This document shows positions 25,564 to 34,250 of a stretch of 64,000 nucleotides of DNA, piece by piece. The translations under genes and the position numbers were made by a program. A model generated the notes under the pieces. That model made no database searches and was not told the DNA's origin. It saw only the letters and a program-made list of their open reading frames with translations. This DNA comes from an uncultured Oscillospiraceae bacterium (lineage in GTDB: Bacteria > Bacillota > Clostridia > Oscillospirales > Oscillospiraceae): positions 1-64,000 of the forward strand of contig CANRIU010000005.1 of assembly GCA_947630755.1 (NCBI GenBank). Direction: 5' to 3'. How positions within the stretch are numbered: position 1 is the first letter of the stretch; each line of letters starts with the position of its first letter.

Positions 25564-27411
25564 TTATCTCTTTCCCTTCATGGCGGCAATGAGCTCCCCG
25601 GCGTCGGGGAACGCGTCGCCGTATATCCTGTGCATCGCCCCCAGGCACTGGGGAAGCCCCTTGACAAGGGTGTTCACGCCGTACCTCGTGCTCAGCGTCA
25701 CGTTCACTCCGCACTGTGTGAGCGCCCACTGGCTGAGTATGTCGTACCCCCCACCCGGGTAGGCCAGCACGTCCACCCGCTCCCCGGTGACGGCCTCTAT
25801 CTGGCTGCGGCTGCGTTCGAAGTCCTTCTGAAGCGCCCGGACGTACTCCTCCTCGTCCTCGTCCTCAAACCTCAAAAGCGTCTCCCGCACATGCCCCCCC
25901 GTCTCGAATGGCGGCCACTGGTGCATATCGTATGTGTGGCTCTGTATGGATATGACGCCGGAGCTTGACATCTCCGCCATCTCCTCCTCGTCAAAGTGGG
26001 GCGTCATAACAAATTCCGTGTCCTTGTAAAACTCCTTGTGCCCCACTGAGACGCCGATGACGAATATCGTCGCCCTCATGCCGTACTTCTCCAAAAGCGG
26101 GTATGCGTACTCGTAATTTGAGTAGTACCCGTCGTCAAAGGTTATGACGACGCACTTCTCCGGAAGCTCCGTCCCCCGGTAAACATAGTCCTCCAAGTCC
26201 CTGAAGGTCACGCTCTCGTACCCGGCCTTTCTGAGCGCCGCGAGCTGGCCCTCCAGCATGGACACCGTCGCCCCCTCCTCGCCGTCGGGCACGATGTTGT
26301 GGTACACAAGTATCGGCACGTCCTTCGTCCACTCGTCTGTCCGGGGCCGGGAGGCGAAAACCGCGTCGTTTCTCTCCACAAGCTCCACTGCGTTCTCCCG
26401 GGTCACATACACCCCGAAGTCCTCCGGGACATACACATCCCCGTTTCCGAACATCCTCGCCAGAGCCATGGACCCCACGCAGTTGCGAAAATGGGTGAGA
26501 TCGTAAAAATACCTCGGCTCCGTGCTCACGCTGCTTATGGAGAAGTCCCAGTAGTCCGTGACCTCGGCAAGGGAGGTGTAAAACTCCTCCGCCTCCTGCC
26601 TGTCCACGCCCTGCATATACCCCGAGTACACCGGCCCGCAGACCACGATAAGGTTGACCCCAGCCTCATCGCACATTTCCTTTATCCTGACAAGGCTCTC
26701 CATCGCCTGCGCCGTCTTTTTCAGCGGCACATGGTAGGTGGGGTAGTCCGCAAAGCCGCTGTACTGCTCTATGGCCTCGTACTCCTCAAGGCCGCTTATT
26801 GGCTCCGCGTCCCGCTCCCGCTTGTCGTAGCAGCCCGTCTTTACGTCAAATACGTCGTAGGGCTCCGCCAGAAGCTCGTCCTTGAAGAAGCTTCTCACCT
26901 TGTCTATGGCGTAGTTTGGGTCAAGGAACAGATACTTCCAGTAAAACGCCGCCAGGGAGCTTTCGTCCACCCGGGCGTGCATCGCCCCCGTCAGGTTGTC
27001 AATGCCCGGGTCGTCGTAGGTGTGCCCGTTGTCGATGTACACGTTCAGAAGTATGTTTTTGACGGTGTAGTTTTTGATTATATATCTCACAAAATCCTCG
27101 GAGTCCAGCATATCCGCCCCGTAGGTGAAGAGATTATAAAACCTCGCGTCCATATACTCGTCAAGCTCCTCCACCGGGAAGGAGCTGGTGGAGGAGCAGC
27201 CGATGATGTATGAGTCGTACTCGTCGCAGTGCCTGTCAAGGTACTCTATCTTCCCCACCCTGGGGTTCAGCGTCTGGCTGTAGGAGTCCCAGTGGAATAT
27301 CACGTCCCCGAACACCCCGAAGGGGTCCACCAGCACGTTGAAGGCCAGCGTCAGAAGCCCGAAGGCGAGGACGGTGCACACAAAGGCGACAAGCCATTTT
27401 TTTGAGCTCAC
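25564..27411 (-). CDS. Fusion of DltD/AlgX-like SGNH domain with NodB polysaccharide deacetylase
   Basis: A 615-residue, membrane-anchored, extracytoplasmic protein. Residues 8-28 form one transmembrane anchor. Residues 30-340 are an SGNH/DHHW-like domain with the serine block YIIGCSSTS (residues 68-75) and the D-x-x-H block DLTHF (Asp304, His307). Residues 365-610 are a NodB deacetylase: ITFDDGY (423-429), SHTYDMH (491-497; one residue longer than HSxxH) and LAYPGGGYD. GTG 27411 follows GAGGAGGG. It is the last gene of the Dlt-like operon, in the place of dltD. A role in transferring an acyl group to, and deacetylating, a surface glycan is inferred. Confidence 0.85.
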   Translation of the reverse strand: MSSKKWLVAFVCTVLAFGLLTLAFNVLVDPFGVFGDVIFHWDSYSQTLNPRVGKIEYLDRHCDEYDSYIIGCSSTSSFPVEELDEYMDARFYNLFTYGADMLDSEDFVRYIIKNYTVKNILLNVYIDNGHTYDDPGIDNLTGAMHARVDESSLAAFYWKYLFLDPNYAIDKVRSFFKDELLAEPYDVFDVKTGCYDKRERDAEPISGLEEYEAIEQYSGFADYPTYHVPLKKTAQAMESLVRIKEMCDEAGVNLIVVCGPVYSGYMQGVDRQEAEEFYTSLAEVTDYWDFSISSVSTEPRYFYDLTHFRNCVGSMALARMFGNGDVYVPEDFGVYVTRENAVELVERNDAVFASRPRTDEWTKDVPILVYHNIVPDGEEGATVSMLEGQLAALRKAGYESVTFRDLEDYVYRGTELPEKCVVITFDDGYYSNYEYAYPLLEKYGMRATIFVIGVSVGHKEFYKDTEFVMTPHFDEEEMAEMSSSGVISIQSHTYDMHQWPPFETGGHVRETLLRFEDEDEEEYVRALQKDFERSRSQIEAVTGERVDVLAYPGGGYDILSQWALTQCGVNVTLSTRYGVNTLVKGLPQCLGAMHRIYGDAFPDAGELIAAMKGKR

Positions 27412-27423
27412 TTCACACCCTCC

Positions 27424-28971
27424 TCATATTCGCCCGTAGATAAACTCCCCGGCGCCGCTGCCCGCGCTTATCACCCCGAAGATGAGTATCACCGCAAGGG
27501 GCACGGCGATGGCGAGCCACTGGACGAAGGCCCCCCGCTTTGCAAGGTACGCCCGTATCCCGACTCCCCGCTCCTCGATATACTCCGCCGCCAGCACCAC
27601 GGCGCAGCCCGCCGCCACCAGCGCCAGATCAAAAAAGCTCATGCCAAGCCCCGTCACCACCCCCGGAAGCTCCCGGAGGCGCAGGTCAAAGACGGACCTT
27701 TTGAGCATCACAAGTGACATCTTGAGCCACGGCGCCCTTGTCAGGTACCGCCCGACGAACACCACAAGGGATGTCCTCACAATGCAAAAGGCCCTGTAAA
27801 GCCCGCCGCTCTCATTCACCTTCAGCGCCTTTTTCACCCGCGTGTAAAAGGGCGCAAGAAGTATGGACGATGTGATTATCGCCCCGTTATAAAGCCCGTA
27901 GGCGAGGAACGTCAAATTCGCCCCGTGCCATATGCCGATTATGAAGTAGACAATAAACGTCGCCAGCGACGTGGGCAATATCCTCCCCAGCTTCCCGCTC
28001 AGGTGCTTTCTTGAGAATCGCCCCAGCGCCGCGAAGGGCTTTGACAGGCTCAGGGGATAGAACACATAGTCCCGCATCCACCCGCCGAGGGTCATGTGCC
28101 ACCTGCGCCAGAACTCCGCCAGCGACAGGGAGAATATGGGCCGCCGGAAGTTTTCCGCCATATTAATGCCGAAAAGCCCCGCCGTCCCCCGGACGATGTC
28201 TATCCCTCCGGAGAAGTCGCAGTAAAGCTCGATGGTGTACATCAGCACCGCAAACACCGACGCGCACCCGGGGTACGCGCCCGCGTTGGCGTACACCGCC
28301 CCCACAACTGTCCCGGCGCGGCTAGCAATGACCAGCTTTTTGAAATACCCCCACATCATGAGCTGTATGCCGTCCCGGACCTCGTCCGTGTCCGGCCTTC
28401 TCCCGGCAAAAAGCTGCGGTGCCAGATGCTCGAACCTGTCTATCGGCCCCTGGACCATCTGGGGGAAGAAGCACACAAAGAGAAGATACCTGGGAAAGCT
28501 CCGCTCCGCCGCCGTCTTGCCCCGGGACACATCCGCCACATAGCCTATGGACTGGAAGATGTAAAATGAGATGCCCATCGGCACCACAAGCCCCAGCGCG
28601 GGAAGCCGGAGGAAGGCCAGGCTCTCCGACACGAAGTCCCAGTATTTTATGGCGAAAAGCATCCCGAAATTCACGGCGCAGGCCGCCCCGGTGACGAGAT
28701 GCCGCCTCCTGTCGTGGGACCTTTTTGAGCTCCGGCGCTGCTCGCCGTCCATAGCCGCCCGGCGGTCGTTCTCCCGCTGGAGCAGAAGGGCGGCAAAATA
28801 TGTGGTCACTGCCGTGACCGCCATATACGCCGCGGCGGCGGGTCCCCCCGCCGCGTAAAATATTACGCTCGCCGCCAGCAGCGCCCACCATCTCACCCTC
28901 TGGGGAAGCACCCGGTAGACCACCGCCAGCAGCGCAGCAAAGCCCGCAAAGGCGAAGGACGTGATGGACAT
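27424..28971 (-). CDS. MBOAT family O-acyltransferase (DltB-like)
   Basis: A 515-residue multi-pass membrane protein of the MBOAT family. It shows VPMGISFYIFQSIGYVADV, FFPQMVQGPIDRF, LYCDFSGGIDI, FWRRWHMTLGGWMRDYVFYPL and the catalytic histidine in FIIGIWHGANLTF. These proteins carry an acyl or aminoacyl group from a cytoplasmic carrier to the outside; DltB does so with D-alanine, AlgI with acetyl. The start shares one base with the stop of the carrier-protein gene (TAATG), and the SGNH-deacetylase follows 12 bp later. Adjacency to the adenylation enzyme and carrier favours a DltB-like role. Confidence 0.9.
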   Translation of the reverse strand: MSITSFAFAGFAALLAVVYRVLPQRVRWWALLAASVIFYAAGGPAAAAYMAVTAVTTYFAALLLQRENDRRAAMDGEQRRSSKRSHDRRRHLVTGAACAVNFGMLFAIKYWDFVSESLAFLRLPALGLVVPMGISFYIFQSIGYVADVSRGKTAAERSFPRYLLFVCFFPQMVQGPIDRFEHLAPQLFAGRRPDTDEVRDGIQLMMWGYFKKLVIASRAGTVVGAVYANAGAYPGCASVFAVLMYTIELYCDFSGGIDIVRGTAGLFGINMAENFRRPIFSLSLAEFWRRWHMTLGGWMRDYVFYPLSLSKPFAALGRFSRKHLSGKLGRILPTSLATFIVYFIIGIWHGANLTFLAYGLYNGAIITSSILLAPFYTRVKKALKVNESGGLYRAFCIVRTSLVVFVGRYLTRAPWLKMSLVMLKRSVFDLRLRELPGVVTGLGMSFFDLALVAAGCAVVLAAEYIEERGVGIRAYLAKRGAFVQWLAIAVPLAVILIFGVISAGSGAGEFIYGRI

Positions 28972-29198
28972 TACTTCTCCCTGGCCCTGTTTACAAGCTC
29001 ACAGATGGTCTCCGCACTGGCGAAATTCTCCGGCACCAGGTCGTCCACATCTATCTGCACGTCGTAGGCCGACATCAGCTCCGAGACTATCATCACGATG
29101 TCGAGGCTCGTCAGTATCCCGTCCTCCACAAGGTCCTTCTCCGTCTCAAAGTCCACTCCCGGACACACGCTCTGAAGTATCCCGATAAGCTCGTCCAT
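28971..29198 (-). CDS. Acyl/aminoacyl carrier protein (DltC-like)
   Basis: A 75-residue acidic carrier protein. The expected phosphopantetheine attachment serine is in GILTSLDIVMIV; the usual DSL motif is TSL here. Length, acidity and four-helix pattern fit an acyl or D-alanyl carrier protein. It would be charged by the adenylation enzyme encoded upstream and deliver its cargo to the MBOAT protein, whose gene overlaps it by one base. AAAGGA lies about 12 nt before the ATG. No phosphopantetheinyl transferase gene is in the window. Confidence 0.85.
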   Translation of the reverse strand: MDELIGILQSVCPGVDFETEKDLVEDGILTSLDIVMIVSELMSAYDVQIDVDDLVPENFASAETICELVNRAREK

Positions 29199-29207
29199 TT
29201 TGCCAAA

Positions 29208-29993
29208 TCATCCTTTCATCAAAACCTGGGACGTATATCCGTCCCGGCAAAAGCCTCTCTTCTCATATACCGCCAGCGCTGCGGCGTTCTCCCGACCGGT
29301 CCAGACGGTGAGCCCCGCCCCGGGGTATTTTCCGATGAGCGCGTCCACCAGCTCCCCGCCGATGCCCTCGCCGCGAAATGACCTCTCCACCGCGAGCTGC
29401 CGTATCTCCCCCCGCCGTCCGGCAAGGGAGAACCGCAGCACCCCCGCGATAACGGAGCCCGACCTTGCCGCGAGCACAAGCCCCCGGTCAATGTCCTCCC
29501 GGAGCTGTGCCTCCCCGGGAAGGCACCCGGTCAGCGCGTCAAAGCTCCCCCGCAGAAGCTCCGCCACGGCCTCCGCCTCCCCCGGCAGAGCCGGGGAGAT
29601 TTCCGTCCCCGCAAAGCCCCCTGCGGACCCCGCAGCATCAGGAGATCCGCTCTCCTCCGCCCCCCGGGCCCTGCGGGCGAGCCTCACTCTCTCAAGTATG
29701 ACCCTGTATCCCGCGTCCTTGAATATCTCCGCCGCCCCCGTAACTCTTTGGGAGTTCGGTATCTCCGTCACAACCATCCCCGGAAGCTCCGGCACGGGTC
29801 CCGACGTCATGAGAAAGCTGAGCGCCTCCCAGCTCTCCCTCCGGCGGAGTATGAAAAGCCCGTTCTCGAGCTTTAGTATCCGCAGCTCATCCCGCCGCAG
29901 CCCTGCCGGGTCGGCAAGATTCGTCATAAGCCCCGGCCTTAGATATTTCGGTATGAGCGCCGCGGCCTCCTCATAGCTCGCCCTTTCTGGCAT
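29208..29993 (-). CDS. GNAT family N-acetyltransferase inside the Dlt-like operon
   Basis: A 261-residue protein. The C-terminal half (about 125-260) is a GNAT domain with IRQLAVERSFRGEGIGGELVDALI, the acetyl-CoA pyrophosphate loop R-G-x-G-I-G, and AALAVYEKRGFCRDGY. The N-terminal 120 residues (ending in a Gly/Ala/Ser linker) are not recognised and may be a degenerate GNAT repeat (SWEALSFLM, AEIFKDAGYRVIL). It overlaps the adenylation gene by 23 bp and precedes the carrier gene by 9 bp, so it is a true operon member. Acetylating the amino acid or carrier-bound cargo is one possibility. Confidence 0.78.
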   Translation of the reverse strand: MPERASYEEAAALIPKYLRPGLMTNLADPAGLRRDELRILKLENGLFILRRRESWEALSFLMTSGPVPELPGMVVTEIPNSQRVTGAAEIFKDAGYRVILERVRLARRARGAEESGSPDAAGSAGGFAGTEISPALPGEAEAVAELLRGSFDALTGCLPGEAQLREDIDRGLVLAARSGSVIAGVLRFSLAGRRGEIRQLAVERSFRGEGIGGELVDALIGKYPGAGLTVWTGRENAAALAVYEKRGFCRDGYTSQVLMKG

Positions 29994-31491
29994 CCTCGTA
30001 TTCCCTCCTGAGGGCCGGCCTGTCCACCTTGCCGTTTCTGTTTCGCGGCAGGACCCGGCTGCGCCTGAATATGTTCGGTATCATGTACCTGGGCACCAGC
30101 TCCCGAAGTCTCCGGACGATCTCCTCCTTCTCCGCGTCCCCCTCGTAGGCGCATACGATCCTGTCCTCCGCCTCGTCGTAGAAGCACACGGCGCACCGCA
30201 CGCCCTCCACGGCGGAGAGGGCCGTCTCTATCTCCCCCAGCTCTATCCTGTATCCCAGGTGCTTTATCTGCCCGTCGGAGCGGCTGGAGAAGTACAAAAG
30301 CCCGTCCTCCCCCAGATGCGCAAGATCCCCCGTGCGGTAAACCGTATCGGGCCAGTCCGGATTCAGTGGATTTTGAATGAACGCCCCCCGGGTCCTCTCG
30401 CTGTCGCCGAAGTACCCCATCGCAAGCCCCGTGCCCCTGACGCATATCTCCCCGGTCTCACCTGAGGCGACGGGCTTTAAGTCCTCGCCCAGGAGCATTA
30501 TCTCCATGTTCCCGCAGGCCCTGCCTATGGGTATCGGCTCGTGATCCTCAAACTCCCTGTCTATCCTGTACCAGGCGCAGTCCACCGTCACCTCCGTCGG
30601 CCCGTAGAGGTTTATGAACTCCGCCTCCGGCAGCGCCCTGCGCCAGATATTCAGATCCCTTGCGCGCAGCGTCTCCCCGCCGAGTATCACCTTCCGCACC
30701 GACCCCGGCGCGGCCCTCTCAAGTATCCCCGAGCCCGCCGTCATGGCGAAGGCCGACGTGGCCCATATGAGCGTGGTGACTCCCCGCCTGTCAAGCTCCT
30801 CGATAAGCAGCTTCGGGAACATGAAGCACTTTCCCGGCAGTATGTGCGCCGTCGCGCCGCACTTCACCGTCAGCCACAGGTCCTTCACCGACAGGTCAAA
30901 GTAAAACGGCGCCTGATTGCCCATCACATCCGCGTCCGTTATGCCGCACTCCGGCGCCATCCACTCCAAAAAATCGATGAGCGCCCTGTGGGGTATGACT
31001 ATCCCCTTCGGAGCCCCGGTGGAGCCGGAGGTGAATATCATGTACGCGGGGTCAGAATCTATGACCCCCGCCCGACGCCTCTCCAGCTCCTCCGCCCTGG
31101 GAGGGACGGAGTACAGCTCCGGCGTCAGTGCTCCTGCGGTAAAACAGTCCCGCAGGTCGTCCCGGCTCTCCGCCAGCACCGCCTCGGGCCTGAGCCTCTC
31201 AACGATCCCCTTCAGCCGCATTTCCGGCATTTTCCTGTCAAGGGGCACATAGAAGCACCCCGCGGCGAGAACCCCCATTATCGCCGAGACCGCGGCAACG
31301 CTGCGCTCGCACAGCACCGCCACCGGGCGGCCCCTGCGGCAGCCCATGTCCGTGAGGGCCGTCCCCACAGCCAGCGCCCGCCTTAAAAGCTCCCCGAAGG
31401 TCAGCTCCTCCCGCCCGTCGGAGAACGCCGTCTTCTCCGGCATCCTCCCGGCGGTATCCATGAGGTATTGGAAAGCATTCCTGATGTTCAC
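29971..31491 (-). CDS. Amino acid adenylation enzyme (DltA-like)
   Basis: A 506-residue stand-alone adenylation domain of the ANL superfamily. Core motifs are visible: A3 YMIFTSGSTGAPKGI, A4 APFYFDLSVKDLW (the Asp that holds the substrate amino group), A5 NLYGPTEVTVDCAW, A7 YRTGDLA and A10 NRNGKVDRPALR with the catalytic lysine. Length and A4/A5 match DltA, which loads D-alanine onto DltC. The specificity here is not proven. Translation begins at GTG 31491 with GGAGG 7 nt upstream. It is the first gene of the five-gene operon. Confidence 0.88.
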   Translation of the reverse strand: MNIRNAFQYLMDTAGRMPEKTAFSDGREELTFGELLRRALAVGTALTDMGCRRGRPVAVLCERSVAAVSAIMGVLAAGCFYVPLDRKMPEMRLKGIVERLRPEAVLAESRDDLRDCFTAGALTPELYSVPPRAEELERRRAGVIDSDPAYMIFTSGSTGAPKGIVIPHRALIDFLEWMAPECGITDADVMGNQAPFYFDLSVKDLWLTVKCGATAHILPGKCFMFPKLLIEELDRRGVTTLIWATSAFAMTAGSGILERAAPGSVRKVILGGETLRARDLNIWRRALPEAEFINLYGPTEVTVDCAWYRIDREFEDHEPIPIGRACGNMEIMLLGEDLKPVASGETGEICVRGTGLAMGYFGDSERTRGAFIQNPLNPDWPDTVYRTGDLAHLGEDGLLYFSSRSDGQIKHLGYRIELGEIETALSAVEGVRCAVCFYDEAEDRIVCAYEGDAEKEEIVRRLRELVPRYMIPNIFRRSRVLPRNRNGKVDRPALRREYEDARKGEL

Positions 31492-31563
31492 TCCGTGGCC
31501 TCCGATGCCGCGCCGGAAATTCCGCGCTCTTCCACAAAAAAGCGCGCAAAACGCGATTTAAAC

Positions 31564-31592
31564 AGTCTACCATATGCCCCCGAAAAAGTCAA
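31564..31592 (-). promoter_or_regulatory. Promoter of the Dlt-like operon
   Basis: Minus-strand -35 TTGACT (31592-31587), 17-nt spacer, -10 TAGACT (31569-31564), 73 nt upstream of the GTG start. Confidence 0.65.
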
Positions 31593-31624
31593 GCTCCGCC
31601 CCCCTCTCCGGCAATTTTCCCCTC

Positions 31625-31653
31625 TTGAAAAAAGCGCCAGAAAGTGGTATTTT
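31625..31653 (+). promoter_or_regulatory. Promoter of the GH2 gene
   Basis: -35 TTGAAA, 17-nt spacer, -10 TATTTT, about 94 nt upstream of the ATG. It is divergent from the Dlt-like promoter, whose -35 lies 33 bp away. Confidence 0.5.
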
Positions 31654-31746
31654 TAAGTTACCTTCCGTAAAAGCGGAAATTTGAATAACACCCGCCTTTT
31701 ATGGCGCAAACCGCGCAGAAGATACATCCGATAAGGAGGCGTCAAA

Positions 31747-33402
31747 ATGTCATCCTGGTCTGACGAGTACCCCCGCCCGCTCCTTCGCCGGAAAAGCTTC
31801 CTCCCCATTCAAAGCGGCTGGACGCTGAACGGCGCGCCCATAAGCCTCCCCTTCCCGCCGGAGGCGGAGCTCTCCGGATTTCCCGGCGTCCCCGGGGAGA
31901 GGCTCGAATACCGCGTCTCCTTCCCCATCCCCCGGGACTTTCGCCGCCCGGGCGAGCGACTTGTTCTCCACTTCGGCGCCGTGGACCAGTGGTGCGAGGT
32001 CAGCCTCAACGGCCATCCCGCCGCCCGGCACGAGGGCGGCTACCTCCCCTTTGAGGTTGACATAACTGATTTTGCCGCCGATGAGAACCTGCTCCTTGTA
32101 ACGGCCTTCGACAATTTCGACACCGACTACCCCTACGGCAAACAGAGCCCCCGCCCCCACGGCATGTGGTACACGGGCATCTCCGGCATATGGCAGCCCG
32201 TCTGGCTGGAGTCCGTCCCGGAGCGCGGCGCCGTCCGCGGCATAAGGGTCCTGCCGGACCTTCACGGCGCGGATTTGGAAATCGATACCGACGCGGAGTC
32301 TGTCACCGTCACCGTCCCGGAGCTTGGCCTGTCCCTCCCCGCCCCCGGCGGGAAGGTCCGGGTGGAGGTGCCCTCCCCGGTGCTCTGGACGCCGGAGGAG
32401 CCCAGGCTCTACGGCTTCACCGTCGCCACCCCGGCGGAGACGGTGGAGAGCTACTTTGCCCTGCGGACCGTCACGGTGGAAGAGCTCTGCGGTCACAGGC
32501 GCATCCTTTTGAACTCAAAGCCCATATTCCTCCACGCCGTCCTGGACCAGGGCTACTACCCCGGCGGGATTTTCCTGCCGGAGGCCCCCGGCGGCTATGA
32601 GGAGGACATACTTCGCATGAAGGCCCTGGGCTTCAACGCCCTTCGCAAGCACATAAAGCTGGAGCCGGAGGCGTTTTACTCCGCCTGCGACAGGCTCGGT
32701 ATGCTGGTGCTTCAGGATATGGTGAACTCCGGGGAGTACGACTTCCTCCGGGACACGCTCCTTCCGACCATCGGTCTCAGGCGCAGGTCCGACACCCGCC
32801 GCCCGGTCTCCAAAAGGCGCCGGACGCTCTTTGAGGACACCGTCTCCGGGGCGCAGCGCCGCCTCTTCTCCCACCCCTGCGTGGTTGGCTACACGATTTT
32901 TAACGAGGGCTGGGGCCAGTACGAATCCGACAGGATAGTCACCCAGTGCGCCCTCCGGGACCCCTCCCGGTTCTATATCGCCGCCTCCGGCTGGTTCGCC
33001 CAGAGCGGCGGCGACGGGGAGAGCCGCCACATCTACTTCCGCACAACGCAGCTCCGCTCCTCCCGCCCGGAAAAGTTTCTTTTTCTGTCGGAGTGCGGCG
33101 GCTTCTCCCGCCGGGTGGAGGGCCACGTCCGGGAAGACAGGAAAAACTACGGTTACGGCGCGAGGAAAAATTCTCAAAAGGCGTTGACGGACAAGATTTT
33201 GTCCATGTACGGGAAAATGGTCCTCCCCTCCATAAAAAACGGCCTCTGCGGCTGCGTCTACACGCAGCTTTCCGACGTGGAGGGGGAGACAAACGGCCTC
33301 TACACCTTCGACAGGGAGGTCCTGAAGGTGGATCCGGATAAAATGCTGGAGCTCTCCCAGGCCCTGTCCCAGGAGCACCTGCGCCAAACGAATTCCTTCT
33401 GA
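31747..33402 (+). CDS. Glycoside hydrolase family 2 protein (beta-galactosidase/glucuronidase-like)
   Basis: A 551-residue GH2 enzyme. The N-terminal jelly-roll sugar-binding domain (FGAVDQWCEVSLNGHPAARHEGGYLPFEVDIT, MWYTGISGIWQPVWLES) is followed by an immunoglobulin-like domain and the TIM barrel. The acid/base glutamate is in YTIFNEGWGQY and the likely nucleophile in FLSECGGF. LRMKALGFNALRKHIKLEPE is the typical barrel entry. It lacks a signal peptide, so it acts in the cytoplasm. It is shorter than LacZ and lacks the small C-terminal domains. ATG 31747 has AAGGAGG. Monocistronic. Confidence 0.88.
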   Translation: MSSWSDEYPRPLLRRKSFLPIQSGWTLNGAPISLPFPPEAELSGFPGVPGERLEYRVSFPIPRDFRRPGERLVLHFGAVDQWCEVSLNGHPAARHEGGYLPFEVDITDFAADENLLLVTAFDNFDTDYPYGKQSPRPHGMWYTGISGIWQPVWLESVPERGAVRGIRVLPDLHGADLEIDTDAESVTVTVPELGLSLPAPGGKVRVEVPSPVLWTPEEPRLYGFTVATPAETVESYFALRTVTVEELCGHRRILLNSKPIFLHAVLDQGYYPGGIFLPEAPGGYEEDILRMKALGFNALRKHIKLEPEAFYSACDRLGMLVLQDMVNSGEYDFLRDTLLPTIGLRRRSDTRRPVSKRRRTLFEDTVSGAQRRLFSHPCVVGYTIFNEGWGQYESDRIVTQCALRDPSRFYIAASGWFAQSGGDGESRHIYFRTTQLRSSRPEKFLFLSECGGFSRRVEGHVREDRKNYGYGARKNSQKALTDKILSMYGKMVLPSIKNGLCGCVYTQLSDVEGETNGLYTFDREVLKVDPDKMLELSQALSQEHLRQTNSF

Positions 33403-33459
33403 AAGCAAGAGCCTCCGTCCGCCCCGGAAGCTTGAGCCCCCTTGCCCTTTTCCGACAGC

Positions 33460-33498
33460 CGAAACCGCCCCGGCGATGTGATCGCCGGGGCGGTTTCG
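33460..33498. terminator. Bidirectional hairpin between GH2 and CAP-domain genes
   Basis: A perfect 18-bp stem (arms CGAAACCGCCCCGGCGAT and its complement) with a 3-nt loop, midway between convergent stop codons. U-runs are weak on both sides. Confidence 0.75.
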
Positions 33499-33535
33499 TA
33501 TTCAAATTTTACATACTGCCCGGGAACCCCGATGC

Positions 33536-34135
33536 TCACTTCACAAACAGCAGCGACCAGAACTGGCGCCCGGCGGCGTTGGTGTACCACCCCGCGCCCA
33601 CCTTCGTGAACTTCTCGTTGAGTACGTTGGCCCGGTGTCCCTCGCTGTTCATCCATCCCTCCACAACGTGCTCGGGGGACAGATACCCTCCGGCGAGGTT
33701 CTCTCCGGTGTACTTCATGCTTACGCCCGTGTCCTCAAGGACCGTCTTGTACCTTGTGCCGTCGGGACGTGTGTGGGAAAAGCTGGACGCCGCCTCCTGC
33801 GCGCGGATCATGGCGCAGTCGCGTATCACCGCCACCTCCTCCAGGGGGTCGAGGCCGTTGGCAACGCGCTCTTCATTAATAAGCTCCACCACCCGGCGGG
33901 CGATCTTCTGCTCCTCGGTGAGCTCCGGCTCCTCCTCATCCGGCTCCTCCGGCTCCTCGCCGTCCTCATCGCCGTCCGGCAGCTCGTCCAGGGGCGGCAG
34001 CTCGTCGCCGATGTGCTCCATGTCCTCGGGAAGGTCCATATCCGCCGGGTCCGGCTCTCCGCTGAATTCCCCGCCGCACCCCGCGATCGACAGCATCATC
34101 CCCAGAGCAAGCAAAAAAGCAAGATATTTTTTCAT
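33536..34135 (-). CDS. CAP/SCP-domain lipoprotein
   Basis: A 199-residue surface protein. It has a lipoprotein signal with lipobox SIAGC (LALGMMLSIAGCGGEF) and a very acidic linker of about 50 residues (DEDGEEPEEPDEEEPELTEE). The CAP domain begins at about residue 75: VVELINEERVANGLDPL, SFSHTRPDG, GENLAGGY, VVEGWMNSEGHRANVLN, WSLLFVK. The conserved H and E residues of the CAP cavity are present. Relatives in Firmicutes include YkwD-type proteins linked to sporulation and envelope functions. ATG 34135 follows GGGGTG. Function not established. Confidence 0.88.
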   Translation of the reverse strand: MKKYLAFLLALGMMLSIAGCGGEFSGEPDPADMDLPEDMEHIGDELPPLDELPDGDEDGEEPEEPDEEEPELTEEQKIARRVVELINEERVANGLDPLEEVAVIRDCAMIRAQEAASSFSHTRPDGTRYKTVLEDTGVSMKYTGENLAGGYLSPEHVVEGWMNSEGHRANVLNEKFTKVGAGWYTNAAGRQFWSLLFVK

Positions 34136-34157
34136 AAAAAGCACCCCGCAGTTTATT

Positions 34158-34163
34158 ATTATA
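34158..34163 (-). promoter_or_regulatory. -10 element for the CAP-domain gene
   Basis: A minus-strand TATAAT, 23 nt upstream of the ATG in an AT-rich stretch; no clear -35. Confidence 0.4.
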
Positions 34164-34250
34164 CTACTTTATATTTATCACATTTAAGCCCGCGGGTCAA
34201 CAGGTCCGCCCCGTTGATTTCACCGGAAAACACGTTATTTTCCCTCGCCT

